Assembly (NCBI GenBank): GCA_964387685.1
Contig: CAYLXK010000017.1
Span: 62,001 to 126,000, forward strand
DNA length: 64,000 bases
Origin: Bryobacter sp964387685
Lineage (GTDB): Bacteria > Acidobacteriota > Terriglobia > Bryobacterales > Bryobacteraceae
Reading direction: 5' to 3'
In this document: positions 42,198 to 51,079 of the stretch, in pieces
Layout: the number at the start of each line of letters is the position of its first letter
Position numbering within the stretch: the first letter of the stretch is position 1
Program-made: the position numbers and the translations under genes
The notes under the pieces: generated by a model
Database searches by the model: none
What the model was told of the DNA's origin: nothing
The model's input: the letters and a program-made list of their open reading frames with translations, nothing else

Positions 42198-42549
42198 CGA
42201 TCCCCTGCAGCGCTTTGAAGATATCCTTGCTAACATCGTCCGCATCGAAGAACATACCTCAGGGATAGATAGCCAAGCGGCATTTGAATCGAATAGGCTC
42301 GTTCACGACGCAACCGAACGTTGCTTGCAACGCATTAGTGAAGCGGCGAAGAAGCTCGGATCGGATGCAGAAGAAATCTGTCCTTCTATCCCTTGGCCCC
42401 GCATTCGAGGCCTGGGAAACTTACTGCGCCGTGAATACGACAACGTCGAACTATTTCGAATCTGGTTCCTGATCAAAGACGATTTGCCCCAATTGAAGGC
42501 AGCCGTAGAATCGGCCCTAACTCACCTCAAGCCGACTGAAAACGTGTGA
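42187..42549 (+). CDS. HepT-like HEPN/DUF86 protein with degenerate RNase motif
   Basis: A 120-residue HEPN protein (DUF86 family), partner of MntA. The usual active-site string IxGxRNxLxHxY is here IRGLGNLLRREY (residues 73-84): the catalytic Arg is Gly77 and the catalytic His is Arg82, while Asn78 and Tyr84 (the AMPylation site) are kept. Both replacements, GGA for AGA-type Arg and CGT for a CAT-type His codon, need only one base change. It therefore probably lacks RNase activity. GTG 42187 is the start, overlapping mntA; low-GC composition suggests acquisition. Confidence 0.85.
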   Translation: MPSSDPLQRFEDILANIVRIEEHTSGIDSQAAFESNRLVHDATERCLQRISEAAKKLGSDAEEICPSIPWPRIRGLGNLLRREYDNVELFRIWFLIKDDLPQLKAAVESALTHLKPTENV

Positions 42550-42552
42550 ACG

Positions 42553-43935
42553 CTACCCCAGCGCGCTCTCAATCACCCTGCCCCCCACATCCGTCAGCCG
42601 AAAGTTCCGCCCCTGGAACTTATAAGTCAGCTTCGTATGATCCAGCCCCAATTGATGCAATATCGTCGCCTGGATATCGTGGACGTGTATCTTCTCCGCG
42701 CCCGTCGGTGCAAATCCAAACTCGTCCGTTTCGCCAATCGAAATGCCCCGCTTCAAGCCGCCCCCCGCCATCCACAGCGTATAGGCGTCAATATGATGAT
42801 TCCGCCCGCTCTTCCCATTCAGCCGCACCTCCCCCATCGGCGTCCGTCCAAACTCGCCGCCAAAAATCACCAAGGTCCGCTCCAGCAAGCCCCGTTGCTT
42901 CAAATCCGCAATCAGTGCGCCCGTCGCCCGGTCCACCTCCCGAGTAACATCCTCAATCGGCTTGCCTAAGTCCTCATGGTGATCCCAATCCGTATGATAA
43001 AGCTGCACGAAGCGCACCCCGCGCTCCACCAGCCGCCGCGCCAGCAGGCAGTTATTCGCGTACCCGCTCTCGCCCACCTTCGCGCCATAGGCTGCGAGCG
43101 TCTCGGGTTTTTCCTTTGCAAAATCGATCAGTTCCGGCCCCGAAGACTGCATCTGCCACGCCATTTCGTATGCCGCAATCCGCGTCTCAATCTCGCTATC
43201 GCCCGTCGCCGTCTGGCGCGTCGCGTTCAGATCTCGAATCAAGTCAATCGTACGCCGCTGGTCTTCCCGCCCCACTGGCGCCGACAAATTCAGGATCGGA
43301 TCTCCCGTATTCCGGAACGGCACGCCTTGAAACTGTGTCGGCAGAAATCCGCTCGACCATAACGTCGCCCCCGACCTCGGCCCCCGCGGCCCGCTCTGCA
43401 ACACCACAAAGCCCGGCAAATCCTTCGATTCGCTCCCGATCGCGTAAGTCACCCACGACCCGATCGACGGCCTCCCCGCGCGAATCGACCCCGTATTGAT
43501 AAAGATCTTCGCCGGCCCGTGGTTGAAGTTATCCGTCGCCACGCCCCGAAAAAAGGTCAGTTCATCCGCCACTTTCGCCATCTGCGGCAACAGTTCGCTG
43601 AACGTTGCTCCAGACTGCCCGTACTGCTTGAACTCCCGCCTCGTCCCCAACAGCTTCGGCGTTTCCTTCGCAAACGTATCCATGAACGCAAATCGCTTGC
43701 CTTCTAGGTACTCCTTCGGCGTCGGCTTATCATGCCACTTCTGCAAGCTTGGCTTTGCGTCGAATAATTCAAACTGGCTCGGCCCCCCCGCCATGAACAA
43801 GTAAATGACGGAGTCCACTTTGCCCTTGGCAAAGCCCGGCTGCGCCAGCAGGGAGCCCAGCGCGATCTTGCCCAATCCCGTCGAGCAATCCCGGAAAAAA
43901 TGCCGTCTCGTTTGGGTAAGTAGTGGGTTATTCAC
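42553..43935 (-). CDS. DUF1501 family protein with Tat signal
   Basis: A 460-residue protein of the DUF1501 family, which is common in Planctomycetes and Acidobacteria and nearly always lies beside a DUF1549/DUF1553 protein, as here. The N-terminal TRRHFFRDCSTGLG is a twin-arginine export signal. The fold is alkaline-phosphatase-like: VIYLFMAGGPSQFELFDAKP near residue 43, HHEDLGKPI and VIFGGEFGRTPM near 360-370 and a GRNHHIDAYTLWMAGGG metal region. The substrate is unknown. It overlaps the upstream PSCyt1 gene by 8 nt. Confidence 0.87.
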   Translation of the reverse strand: MNNPLLTQTRRHFFRDCSTGLGKIALGSLLAQPGFAKGKVDSVIYLFMAGGPSQFELFDAKPSLQKWHDKPTPKEYLEGKRFAFMDTFAKETPKLLGTRREFKQYGQSGATFSELLPQMAKVADELTFFRGVATDNFNHGPAKIFINTGSIRAGRPSIGSWVTYAIGSESKDLPGFVVLQSGPRGPRSGATLWSSGFLPTQFQGVPFRNTGDPILNLSAPVGREDQRRTIDLIRDLNATRQTATGDSEIETRIAAYEMAWQMQSSGPELIDFAKEKPETLAAYGAKVGESGYANNCLLARRLVERGVRFVQLYHTDWDHHEDLGKPIEDVTREVDRATGALIADLKQRGLLERTLVIFGGEFGRTPMGEVRLNGKSGRNHHIDAYTLWMAGGGLKRGISIGETDEFGFAPTGAEKIHVHDIQATILHQLGLDHTKLTYKFQGRNFRLTDVGGRVIESALG

Positions 43936-46144
43936 GGGTCAAAAACTCATCTAAGTTCAAAAGGGCGCGCGCCACACCCAGATAGTCTTTCTTGGCGGCC
44001 AAAAACGTCTCAATGCGGTCCGCCTCCGCGGGCAGCGGCGCCCGCCCTAGCGCGCTTGCGAAAGCCGCCGCCACGCCTTCCCGCTCCACGATCTTCGCCA
44101 AGCCCTGCGCAAATTCCAGTTGCGCCGCATCGTTCAACAAAGTCAGCGCCTGCAGCGGCGAGTTCGAACGGATCCTGCGCGTACACGTCGTCACCCCGTC
44201 CGGCGCGTCAAATACCGCCAGGCTCGGGTAGAGCGCCGAACGCTGCGCGAACGTATACATCCCGCGCCGAAAACGATTCGGCCCCACGTCCGTCTTCCAT
44301 TCCCTCTGCACCTGCGTCACCTTCGTCGCGCCTTCCGGAGTCGGCGGAAACACGCTCGGCCCGCCCACCGTCGGCGTCAGCATCCTCGACACCACCAGCG
44401 ACGCATCGCGAATCGCCTCGGCGTCCAAACGCAGCCTGGCCTGCCGTGCCAGCAGCCGGTTCTCCGGGTCCACCGCCGCCGCGTCCGCCCGGTACATGGA
44501 GGCCTGCCGGTAAGTGGCCGAAGTTACGATCAAACGGAGTAACTTCTTCTGGCTCCATCCCTCGCGCATAAACTCGCCCGCCAACCAATCCAGTAACTCC
44601 GGATGCGTCGGCTTCTCCCCTTGCAATCCAAAATCGCTCTCCGTATCCGAAAGCCCGTGCCCAAGCAATCGCTGCCAGGCCCGGTTCACCGTCACGCGCG
44701 GCGTCAGTGGATTCTGCGCCGACACCAGCCACTTCGCAAAGTCCAGCCTCGTCGGCTTGGCCGCGCCGATCGGCGGCAGGATACTCGGCGTGCCTTCCCA
44801 TACCTCTATGCCCGGCCGCGTGAACTCGCCGCCAATGTGCAGGTGCGTCTTGCGCGGCGTCGCCCGGTCGCGCATCACCAGCGTCGACGTGATCTTGGGC
44901 TTCCGCCGTTCCAGCGCGGTCAGATTCATCCGCCGCTCTTTGTAGCCCAGATCCGTCTTTTTCGCCTCGTCGTTCAGGCCCTTGGCATAGCCGTCCAGCT
45001 CCGCCGTCAGCGCCTGTACCTGCGCCTTCCAGGCCGCCAACTTGGTCGCCTCGTCTTGCGTCGGCAGTTCCAGGAACGGCTTATTAAAATCCTTGCGGTC
45101 CTCTTCGCGGTCCACCTCATCGGAGTGATTGAAGAATGCCGCCAACTGGAAAAATTCTTTCTGGCTCACCGGGTCGAACTTGTGGTCATGGCAGCGTGCG
45201 CAGCCCAGCGTTAGTCCCAGCCACGCCGCCCCGGTCGTCGATACCCGGTCCACTACCGCCTCCACGCGATACTGCTCAAAGTCGATGCCGCCTTCAAAGT
45301 TTGACGGCGTATTGCGATGAAAGCCCGTCGCAATCAACTGCGCCGTAGTCGGCTTCGGCAGCAGGTCCCCGGCCAGTTGTTCAATCGTGAACTGATCGAA
45401 AGGCATGTCGCGGTTGTAAGCGTCGATTACCCAATCCCGGTACTTCCAGATGTCCCGCGGCGCATCAATCGTGTAACCGTCTGAATCCGAGTAGCGCGCC
45501 AGATCCAGCCAATGTCGTGCCTGTCTCTCGCCATAGTGCGGCGAAGCCAGCAAGCGGTCCACTGCCTTCTCATAGGCATCGGAGGACGCGTCTTCCACAA
45601 AAGCCTTCATCTCCGCCGCAGTCGGCGGCAACCCTGTCAGATCGAGCGATACCCTACGCAACAACGTTGTCTTCGAAGCCTGCGGAGAAGGAGCCAACTT
45701 CGCGGCCTCCAGCCTAGCCAGCACAAAAAGATCAATCGGATTCTTCGCCCACTTCGCCGTTTTCACCTCCGGCATCGCGGGCTTTGCCAGCGGCTGAAAT
45801 GCCCAGTGGTTCGCCCCCCGCCGCCGCGATTTCGCCATGGACGCGGGATACGCCGCCCCCGCCTTCACCCACTCTTCCAGCACTGCAACCTGCGCATCTG
45901 CCAGCTTCTTCCCCGGAGGCATTTTCAACGCCCCCTCCTGCCTTACCGCCGCCAAAATATGGTCCTTCGCCGGACCCCGATTGCCGCCCTGCTCGAAGCC
46001 CTCCGCCGAATCCAGCTTTAGTCCGCTCAGCGAATTGGCCGCCGAATGGCACCCAAAACAATTCGCCCGCAATACCGGCAATACCGTTTTCTCAAACGTC
46101 CCCTCTTGCGCCATCAAAGCCGCTGCTACAATCCATACCTGCAC
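43928..46144 (-). CDS. PSCyt1/DUF1549/DUF1553 cytochrome-like protein
   Basis: A 738-residue exported protein. After a short signal (MQVWIVAAALMAQ) comes a planctomycete-type cytochrome c domain (PSCyt1) with heme motif CFGCH (residues 29-33) and axial Met in LKMPPGKKL. Then DUF1549 (about 135-350, with LDLTGLPPT, RYSDSDGYTID and a second Cys motif CARCHDHKFDP) and DUF1553 (about 470-730, with LTPRVTVNRAWQRLLGHGL and RSNSPLQALTLLND). Such proteins accompany DUF1501 proteins and are thought to handle periplasmic polymer or sugar substrates; the function is not established. It is 12 bases after the MFS gene. Confidence 0.88.
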   Translation of the reverse strand: MQVWIVAAALMAQEGTFEKTVLPVLRANCFGCHSAANSLSGLKLDSAEGFEQGGNRGPAKDHILAAVRQEGALKMPPGKKLADAQVAVLEEWVKAGAAYPASMAKSRRRGANHWAFQPLAKPAMPEVKTAKWAKNPIDLFVLARLEAAKLAPSPQASKTTLLRRVSLDLTGLPPTAAEMKAFVEDASSDAYEKAVDRLLASPHYGERQARHWLDLARYSDSDGYTIDAPRDIWKYRDWVIDAYNRDMPFDQFTIEQLAGDLLPKPTTAQLIATGFHRNTPSNFEGGIDFEQYRVEAVVDRVSTTGAAWLGLTLGCARCHDHKFDPVSQKEFFQLAAFFNHSDEVDREEDRKDFNKPFLELPTQDEATKLAAWKAQVQALTAELDGYAKGLNDEAKKTDLGYKERRMNLTALERRKPKITSTLVMRDRATPRKTHLHIGGEFTRPGIEVWEGTPSILPPIGAAKPTRLDFAKWLVSAQNPLTPRVTVNRAWQRLLGHGLSDTESDFGLQGEKPTHPELLDWLAGEFMREGWSQKKLLRLIVTSATYRQASMYRADAAAVDPENRLLARQARLRLDAEAIRDASLVVSRMLTPTVGGPSVFPPTPEGATKVTQVQREWKTDVGPNRFRRGMYTFAQRSALYPSLAVFDAPDGVTTCTRRIRSNSPLQALTLLNDAAQLEFAQGLAKIVEREGVAAAFASALGRAPLPAEADRIETFLAAKKDYLGVARALLNLDEFLTRE

Positions 46145-46156
46145 CCCCTCAAACTA

Positions 46157-47410
46157 TCATCTTGCCGCGCCCAATCCAAGCCCCTTCCGCGATCGCAATA
46201 GCCCCCAGGAAATCACCCCTGCCCCCAACGCCAAGCCCGCCAAAAGCGTGAATACTCGCTCATATCCCGCCGCCATCCCTCCTGCCTTCCGCGCTGCGTC
46301 CAGAATTCCGGCAAAGTAGCCTGGCACCAGGAACCCACACAGCCCCCACGCGCTAAATACCATTCCGTAGTTGGCCCCCATATTCTTCGCACCGTAAAAA
46401 TCCGCCGTAAGTGCCGGCATTAGAGCGAGATAGCCGCCATAGGAAAACGCCGCCAGCGACAATCCCGCGAGAATCGACGTAAATCCATCCGCCAGCCGCA
46501 ATATCCCGAAACAGGTCAAGACTCCTACGCCCGCCATCCCGTATAGTGCCAACGCTCTGCCATATTTATCGGAGACGCTACCCCAAAATAGCCTGCCCAA
46601 TCCATTGAAAATACTCATGATGCCAAGGCCAGCCCCCGCCGTGGTCCACGCACCCGTCTTGGCCGCCTCCCGCAGCAGTGGCGAGGCCTCTCCAATGGCC
46701 ACCAACCCCACGCTTGTCCCCAGAAAGTACACGATCCACAATAAATAGAATGAGATACCTCGTACAACTTCAGCGGGCGGCACCTCCACCGCGGTCACAG
46801 TCCCTGCCTTCGGTACCCACCCCTCCGGCTTCCATCCCGCGGGAGGGCTTTTAAAAAACTGCGCCGCGCCCACTGCTCCCACCAGAAATATTCCCGCTAA
46901 AATATAGAACGTACGCGGTATCGTCGCCGAGAACAGCGCCGCGTCCTTGCCGATCAGCGCCTCCAGCAACGGTCCAAACACCAGCGGCCCCAGCCCAAAC
47001 CCCATCACCGCCAATCCCACAATCATGCCGCGCTGATCCGGGAACCACTTCACGCACATCGAAATCGGCGTCACATACGCAAATCCCACCCCTAACCCCG
47101 CAATCACCCCATAGCCCAGTACGAGTCCCTCCAGCGTCGCGCCGCTAGCCCCCGCCACCGCGCATCCCAGGCTCAACAGCAACGCTCCCCACGTTGCCAC
47201 CGCCCTCGGCCCCTTCTTGTCCTGCCAGATGCCGCCAATCACCATCCCCAGCGCAAACACAATAATCGAGTACCGATACGGCATCACGCTCTGCGCCTTG
47301 GTCCAGCCGTTCAGGGCCTCCAGCGGTGGCCGGAACACGCTCCAGGAATACAGGATTCCTAACAGCACCTGCAAAAAGATCGCCGCCGCGGCGTACTTCC
47401 AGCGCCCCAC
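46157..47410 (-). CDS. Major facilitator (OFA-type) transporter
   Basis: A 417-residue inner-membrane carrier with about 12 hydrophobic helices. The cytoplasmic loop between helices 2 and 3 has WQDKKGPRAVATWGALL, an MFS loop-A motif, and the matching second-half loop is WGSVSDKYGRALAL. YSWSVFRPPLEALNGWTKAQ and the GVGFAYVTPISMCVKWFPDQRG region match oxalate/formate antiporter (OFA) relatives that move small organic acids. The gene is immediately 3' of the alpha/beta hydrolase gene, without any gap, so product uptake is a reasonable role; substrate unknown. Confidence 0.85.
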   Translation of the reverse strand: MGRWKYAAAAIFLQVLLGILYSWSVFRPPLEALNGWTKAQSVMPYRYSIIVFALGMVIGGIWQDKKGPRAVATWGALLLSLGCAVAGASGATLEGLVLGYGVIAGLGVGFAYVTPISMCVKWFPDQRGMIVGLAVMGFGLGPLVFGPLLEALIGKDAALFSATIPRTFYILAGIFLVGAVGAAQFFKSPPAGWKPEGWVPKAGTVTAVEVPPAEVVRGISFYLLWIVYFLGTSVGLVAIGEASPLLREAAKTGAWTTAGAGLGIMSIFNGLGRLFWGSVSDKYGRALALYGMAGVGVLTCFGILRLADGFTSILAGLSLAAFSYGGYLALMPALTADFYGAKNMGANYGMVFSAWGLCGFLVPGYFAGILDAARKAGGMAAGYERVFTLLAGLALGAGVISWGLLRSRKGLGLGAAR

Positions 47411-48235
47411 CTATCGGGCCATCCCGTGACGAATCAACCATTTCGCCAGTAAATCGGACCAACTACTTAAAATCCAATTGTCGCCCGCTAGCCCCACCCC
47501 ATGCCGCCCGTGTTCAAAGATGTGCATCTCGGCCTCCACGCCGTTCTTCCGCAGCGCCGCATAGTACGCCAGCGCATTCTCCACCGGCACCGACGCATCG
47601 TCCGTCGTGTGAAAAAGGAAAGTCGGGGGCGTCTCTTTAGTCACCTGTTTCTCGTTGCTCATCAGCGTTGCCAGCGCCGCGTCCGGCGTCTCCGAGCCCA
47701 GCAGATTCCGGCAGCTTCCCTTATGCTTCCACTCCTCTGTGCAAGTAATCACCGGGTAGGACAGAATCGCGAAGTCCGGCCGCGTCTCCGCCGTAAAGTG
47801 CGTCGAAATCGTCGACGCCAGGTGCCCACCCGCCGAAAATCCCCACACGCCCACGCGCTTCGGGTCCACCTTCCACTCCGCCGCCTTTGCGCGCACCAAA
47901 CGGAACGCGGCCGACACGTCGTCCAGCATCGCCGGGTGCTTGTGCCGCGGCCCCAGCCGGTACTTGAGCACAAAGGCGTGGATACCCAATCCATTTAGCC
48001 ACCGCGCAATCTGCACCCCCTCATGATCCATCGCCAGCGCCTGATAGCCGCCCCCAGGGCACACCACAACCGCCGCCCCCGTCGCGCGCTTTTCATCCGC
48101 CGGATACGGCGTCAACGTCGGGTTGTCCCTTTCGTCCACAAAAACGCCGCTCGCCGGCAGCAACGGAATCGGCGTCTGCGCCCCGGCTAAAGCCGTCAGA
48201 GCAAGAAAAGCAAAAATACGAATCAGCACCCTCAC
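47411..48235 (-). CDS. Secreted alpha/beta hydrolase (acetyl-esterase/BD-FAE-like)
   Basis: A 274-residue exported esterase. A signal peptide covers residues 1-19 (MRVLIRIFAFLALTALAGAQ). The oxyanion-hole strand is VVVCPGGGYQALAMDHEG, the nucleophile elbow GFSAGGHLA, the acid in FHTTDDASVPVENA and the His in HIFEHGRHGVGLA, giving the usual Ser-Asp-His triad. This BD-FAE class removes acetyl groups from xylan or similar sugars. It appears to be the first gene of a minus-strand run with the MFS carrier, PSCyt1 and DUF1501 proteins. Confidence 0.88.
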   Translation of the reverse strand: MRVLIRIFAFLALTALAGAQTPIPLLPASGVFVDERDNPTLTPYPADEKRATGAAVVVCPGGGYQALAMDHEGVQIARWLNGLGIHAFVLKYRLGPRHKHPAMLDDVSAAFRLVRAKAAEWKVDPKRVGVWGFSAGGHLASTISTHFTAETRPDFAILSYPVITCTEEWKHKGSCRNLLGSETPDAALATLMSNEKQVTKETPPTFLFHTTDDASVPVENALAYYAALRKNGVEAEMHIFEHGRHGVGLAGDNWILSSWSDLLAKWLIRHGMAR

Positions 48236-48286
48236 AGGCTATAAGCAAGCCCCGCTCCAGCGCAATCGATTCTTGGGCAGCGAAAT

Positions 48287-48568
48287 GTGCAATACGCTTC
48301 TGGATACACACGTCGCTCGCAACCGCTGCTCTCGTATTCTAGGCGAGCCCCCGCAAAAGAACTTCTTAGCAAGCCGCCGACCAAGAAGCAATTGGCTGGG
48401 ATGGAACGTCTCAAAGCTCTTCCCGGCTCCGTCATAGACTTCTCCGATCTCCCCGAATGGAAAGCGATGCCAGGCGAATTCGAGATCGCCAAATTCTATC
48501 GCCCTATCAAAAAGGCCGTCAGCCTCCGCATCGACTTAGCTGACCTGACGCAAGGACTACGGCGCTGA
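48287..48568 (+). pseudogene. Truncated BrnA-like antitoxin
   Basis: A 93-codon frame that starts with GTG. Its second half resembles BrnA-type/DUF4415 antitoxins: KKQLAGMERLKALPGSVIDF, then SDLPEW, then FYRPIKKAVSLRIDLADL. In intact members the ribbon-helix-helix strand continues into a DNA-binding helix and a C-terminal helix. Here the stop comes about 7 residues after RIDLADL, and no continuation is found in the other two frames. No BrnT toxin gene is adjacent. It is probably a remnant, although a shortened functional protein cannot be excluded. The 130 bases after it hold nothing recognisable. Confidence 0.5.
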
Positions 48569-48698
48569 GGAGAGGGATTCCTTTTGCTTTTGAGGCGTAC
48601 GCTCCTGTCGAACATCGTGGGCCGCTCCTTCAAGTTGGTTCCGCAAGCATGCGTTGAGCAGCGCGTAGTCTCTAGCGCATCTCCGTCTCAAGTTCCCG

Positions 48699-50315
48699 TC
48701 ACTCCCCCAGCGAAAACGTAAACAGCCCCGACCCCGCCGCCACCGTCACATACTGCTTCCCTCCCTGCTCAAAAGTAATTGGCGACGCAATCACTTGCCC
48801 CCCCAGATACTTCGACCACAAGAGCTTCCCAGTCTTCCCGTCCAGCGCAAAGAAATGCCCCTCACGATTACCGGAAAACAAGAGATCCGACGCCGTCGAC
48901 AAGAGCCCGCTTTCGCTCATGTCCCTCATCTTGTATTCCCACACTAAGTTCCCCGTCGCCGCCTCCAGCGCCCGCACCGTCGCGTACCCATGCTCCGGGC
49001 TGCGCGTCACGATCGCTTCCCGCGAGATCCCCGGCACCGGCGACTTCACGCCGCCTCCGGCATACCATTTGCCGCGCTCATAAGCCTGATCCCACGCAAA
49101 GTAAACACCGTAGTAATCCTCCCAGGCCGTCAGATAAAACAATCCCGTCCGCGGGCTATAACTTGGTGCGTACCAATTCGTGCCGCCTTGCACGCCCGGC
49201 CAAGTCAGCGTGCCGGTCTTCGACCCGCCTTTCCCCGGCACCTTAATCGGCCTGCCGCTATCGTCCAAGCCCTTGGCCCAGTCCTGCTTCACGAAAGCCT
49301 TGCCCTGCAAGAACTCGCCCGTGGCCCGGTCCAGCACATAGTAAAAACCATTGCGATTCGCCCATAACAACGTCTTACGCGGATTCCCCCGAAAGTTCAG
49401 GTCCGCCAGCACCGGCACTTGCGCCGCGTCCCAATCCCATTCGTCGTGCGGCGTAAATTGAAAGTGCCATTTCAATTTGCCCGTATCGGCGTCCAACGCC
49501 ACCACGCTGTCGGTGTATAAGTTATCGCCCGGACGCGCCGCCGGATTCCAATCCGGCCCCGGATTTCCCGTGCCCCAATAAGTCAGATTCAATTCCGGAT
49601 CGTAAGACCCCGTCAGCCAGATCGAACCACCCCCGCGCTGCCAGGAATCCCCTCCCCAAGTCTCGTTACCCTTCTCGCCCGGCTCCGGAATTATCTTGAA
49701 GCGCCACACTTCCTTACCGGTCTTCGTGTCATACGCCGCCAAAAACCCTCGAATCCCGTACTCGCCGCCCGCCGTCCCCACAATCACCTTATCCCGAATC
49801 ACCAGCGGCGCATGCGTCAACGCGTAGCCGCCCGTATAATCCACCACCACCGTCTCCCACTTCTTCTTACCCGTCTTCGCGTCCAGTGCGACTAACTTCG
49901 CATCCAAGGTTCCCAAGTAAAGCGTATCTCCGCTAATCGCCACCCCGCGATTAATCTTCCCGCAGCAAACCGTTGTCAATACCGGCAACCGGTGCTCATA
50001 AATCCAATACGGCCTCCCCGTCACTGGATCCACCGCCGCCACCGTATTCGGCGCTTCCGTCAGATACATCACCCCATCGGCCACAATCGGCGTCGTTTCA
50101 AATTTCTCCAACGACCGCGCCTGATACACCCACTCGAGCCCCAGTTTCTTCACATTCGCCGCGTTGATCTGGCTCAGTCCGCTATAGTGCTGGCTTGCGT
50201 AAGTGCCGTTATACATCAACCAGTTCTGCGGCTCTTTCGCCGCCTGCAGCATCCGTTCATACGGCACGCTCTGCCCGCTCAAACTCCATGCCGTCAGCAT
50301 CAATAGCGCTCTCAT
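48699..50315 (-). CDS. PQQ-dependent alcohol dehydrogenase, predicted lanthanide type
   Basis: A 538-residue periplasmic quinoprotein of the methanol/ethanol dehydrogenase family, with a short signal peptide (to about residue 16). Expected residues are visible: the vicinal disulfide Cys117-Cys118 (TTVCCGK), Glu185 in GGEYGIRG, Asn251 in GTGNPGP and the catalytic Asp294 in HDEWDWD. Asp296, two residues later, is the extra carboxylate that in XoxF-type enzymes coordinates a lanthanide; calcium MxaF enzymes have a non-acidic residue there. It overlaps the cytochrome c gene by 4 nt, its likely electron acceptor. The substrate alcohol is unknown. Confidence 0.9.
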   Translation of the reverse strand: MRALLMLTAWSLSGQSVPYERMLQAAKEPQNWLMYNGTYASQHYSGLSQINAANVKKLGLEWVYQARSLEKFETTPIVADGVMYLTEAPNTVAAVDPVTGRPYWIYEHRLPVLTTVCCGKINRGVAISGDTLYLGTLDAKLVALDAKTGKKKWETVVVDYTGGYALTHAPLVIRDKVIVGTAGGEYGIRGFLAAYDTKTGKEVWRFKIIPEPGEKGNETWGGDSWQRGGGSIWLTGSYDPELNLTYWGTGNPGPDWNPAARPGDNLYTDSVVALDADTGKLKWHFQFTPHDEWDWDAAQVPVLADLNFRGNPRKTLLWANRNGFYYVLDRATGEFLQGKAFVKQDWAKGLDDSGRPIKVPGKGGSKTGTLTWPGVQGGTNWYAPSYSPRTGLFYLTAWEDYYGVYFAWDQAYERGKWYAGGGVKSPVPGISREAIVTRSPEHGYATVRALEAATGNLVWEYKMRDMSESGLLSTASDLLFSGNREGHFFALDGKTGKLLWSKYLGGQVIASPITFEQGGKQYVTVAAGSGLFTFSLGE

Positions 50316-51058
50316 TTCGCCTCCTTAGCCACTATAAACGCGAGAACATCGTCTATCTCCGTCGCGCTGAGCTTGCCTTCAAACGACGGCATCGGCGACT
50401 TCCTATCTAGTTCAATACTCTGTAAGTCACTTCGTCGCACCGAACCCAAGCGGCCCTCTTTAGTCCGGTACTGCACCGAAAATGTATCTTCGTTCAGCCG
50501 CACGCCGCTCAGCGTCTTCCCTTCTTTGGTTACGGCGCGCATGCTCCAGTACGGCGGCGCCACCTCCGCGTTCGGCTCCAGAATCCCTTTGCGAATCTCG
50601 GCCAGTGCGCGCCGTTGCCCCAGTCCCGTTAAGTCCGGCGCTGCCCCTTCGTGGCAGCCCGCGCAGCGCAGGGAGTAAATGGCCGCGCCTTTGGCCGCAT
50701 CTCCCGCCGCCTTTTGATTCTTAGTCCCCAGGGTCAGAGAACGAATGTAAGTCACTATCTTCCAGGTCCGCCCCGGCGCGTTCCCAAAGGCCGGCATGGT
50801 CGTGCCCGGAATGCCGCCCATGATGATCTTGTAGATTCCCTCGTCCGTAGACGCCCTCTTCAGCGCACCCGCCCCCAGGTCCGGCCCCGACGCCCCCCCG
50901 CGGCCGTCTTTGCCGTGACAGGACGCGCATTGGGCCTGAAACAACTCCTTGCCTTCCGTCGCGTCCGCCTCTGTAGTGAAGGGATTCGTCAGCGTCTCTT
51001 CGCTGTGCTGCGCAAGCGCAGCCAGGGCCGTCAACATGCCCAGTACCAACAGCCTCAT
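50312..51058 (-). CDS. Diheme cytochrome c, probable electron acceptor of the PQQ dehydrogenase
   Basis: A 248-residue exported c-type cytochrome with a short signal peptide (MRLLVLGMLTALAALAQ). Two heme-binding motifs are present: CASCH at 44-48 and CAGCH at 132-136. A likely axial Met lies in TTMPAFG, and a C-terminal MPSFEGKLSATEIDDVLAFI segment is typical of cytochrome c domains. Between residues 155 and 215 it carries a non-heme insertion rich in beta-strand. The stop-start overlap with the dehydrogenase (4 nt) supports joint expression and direct electron transfer. Confidence 0.88.
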   Translation of the reverse strand: MRLLVLGMLTALAALAQHSEETLTNPFTTEADATEGKELFQAQCASCHGKDGRGGASGPDLGAGALKRASTDEGIYKIIMGGIPGTTMPAFGNAPGRTWKIVTYIRSLTLGTKNQKAAGDAAKGAAIYSLRCAGCHEGAAPDLTGLGQRRALAEIRKGILEPNAEVAPPYWSMRAVTKEGKTLSGVRLNEDTFSVQYRTKEGRLGSVRRSDLQSIELDRKSPMPSFEGKLSATEIDDVLAFIVAKEAK

Positions 51059-51079
51059 GGACTTCTCCTTCGATAGAGT

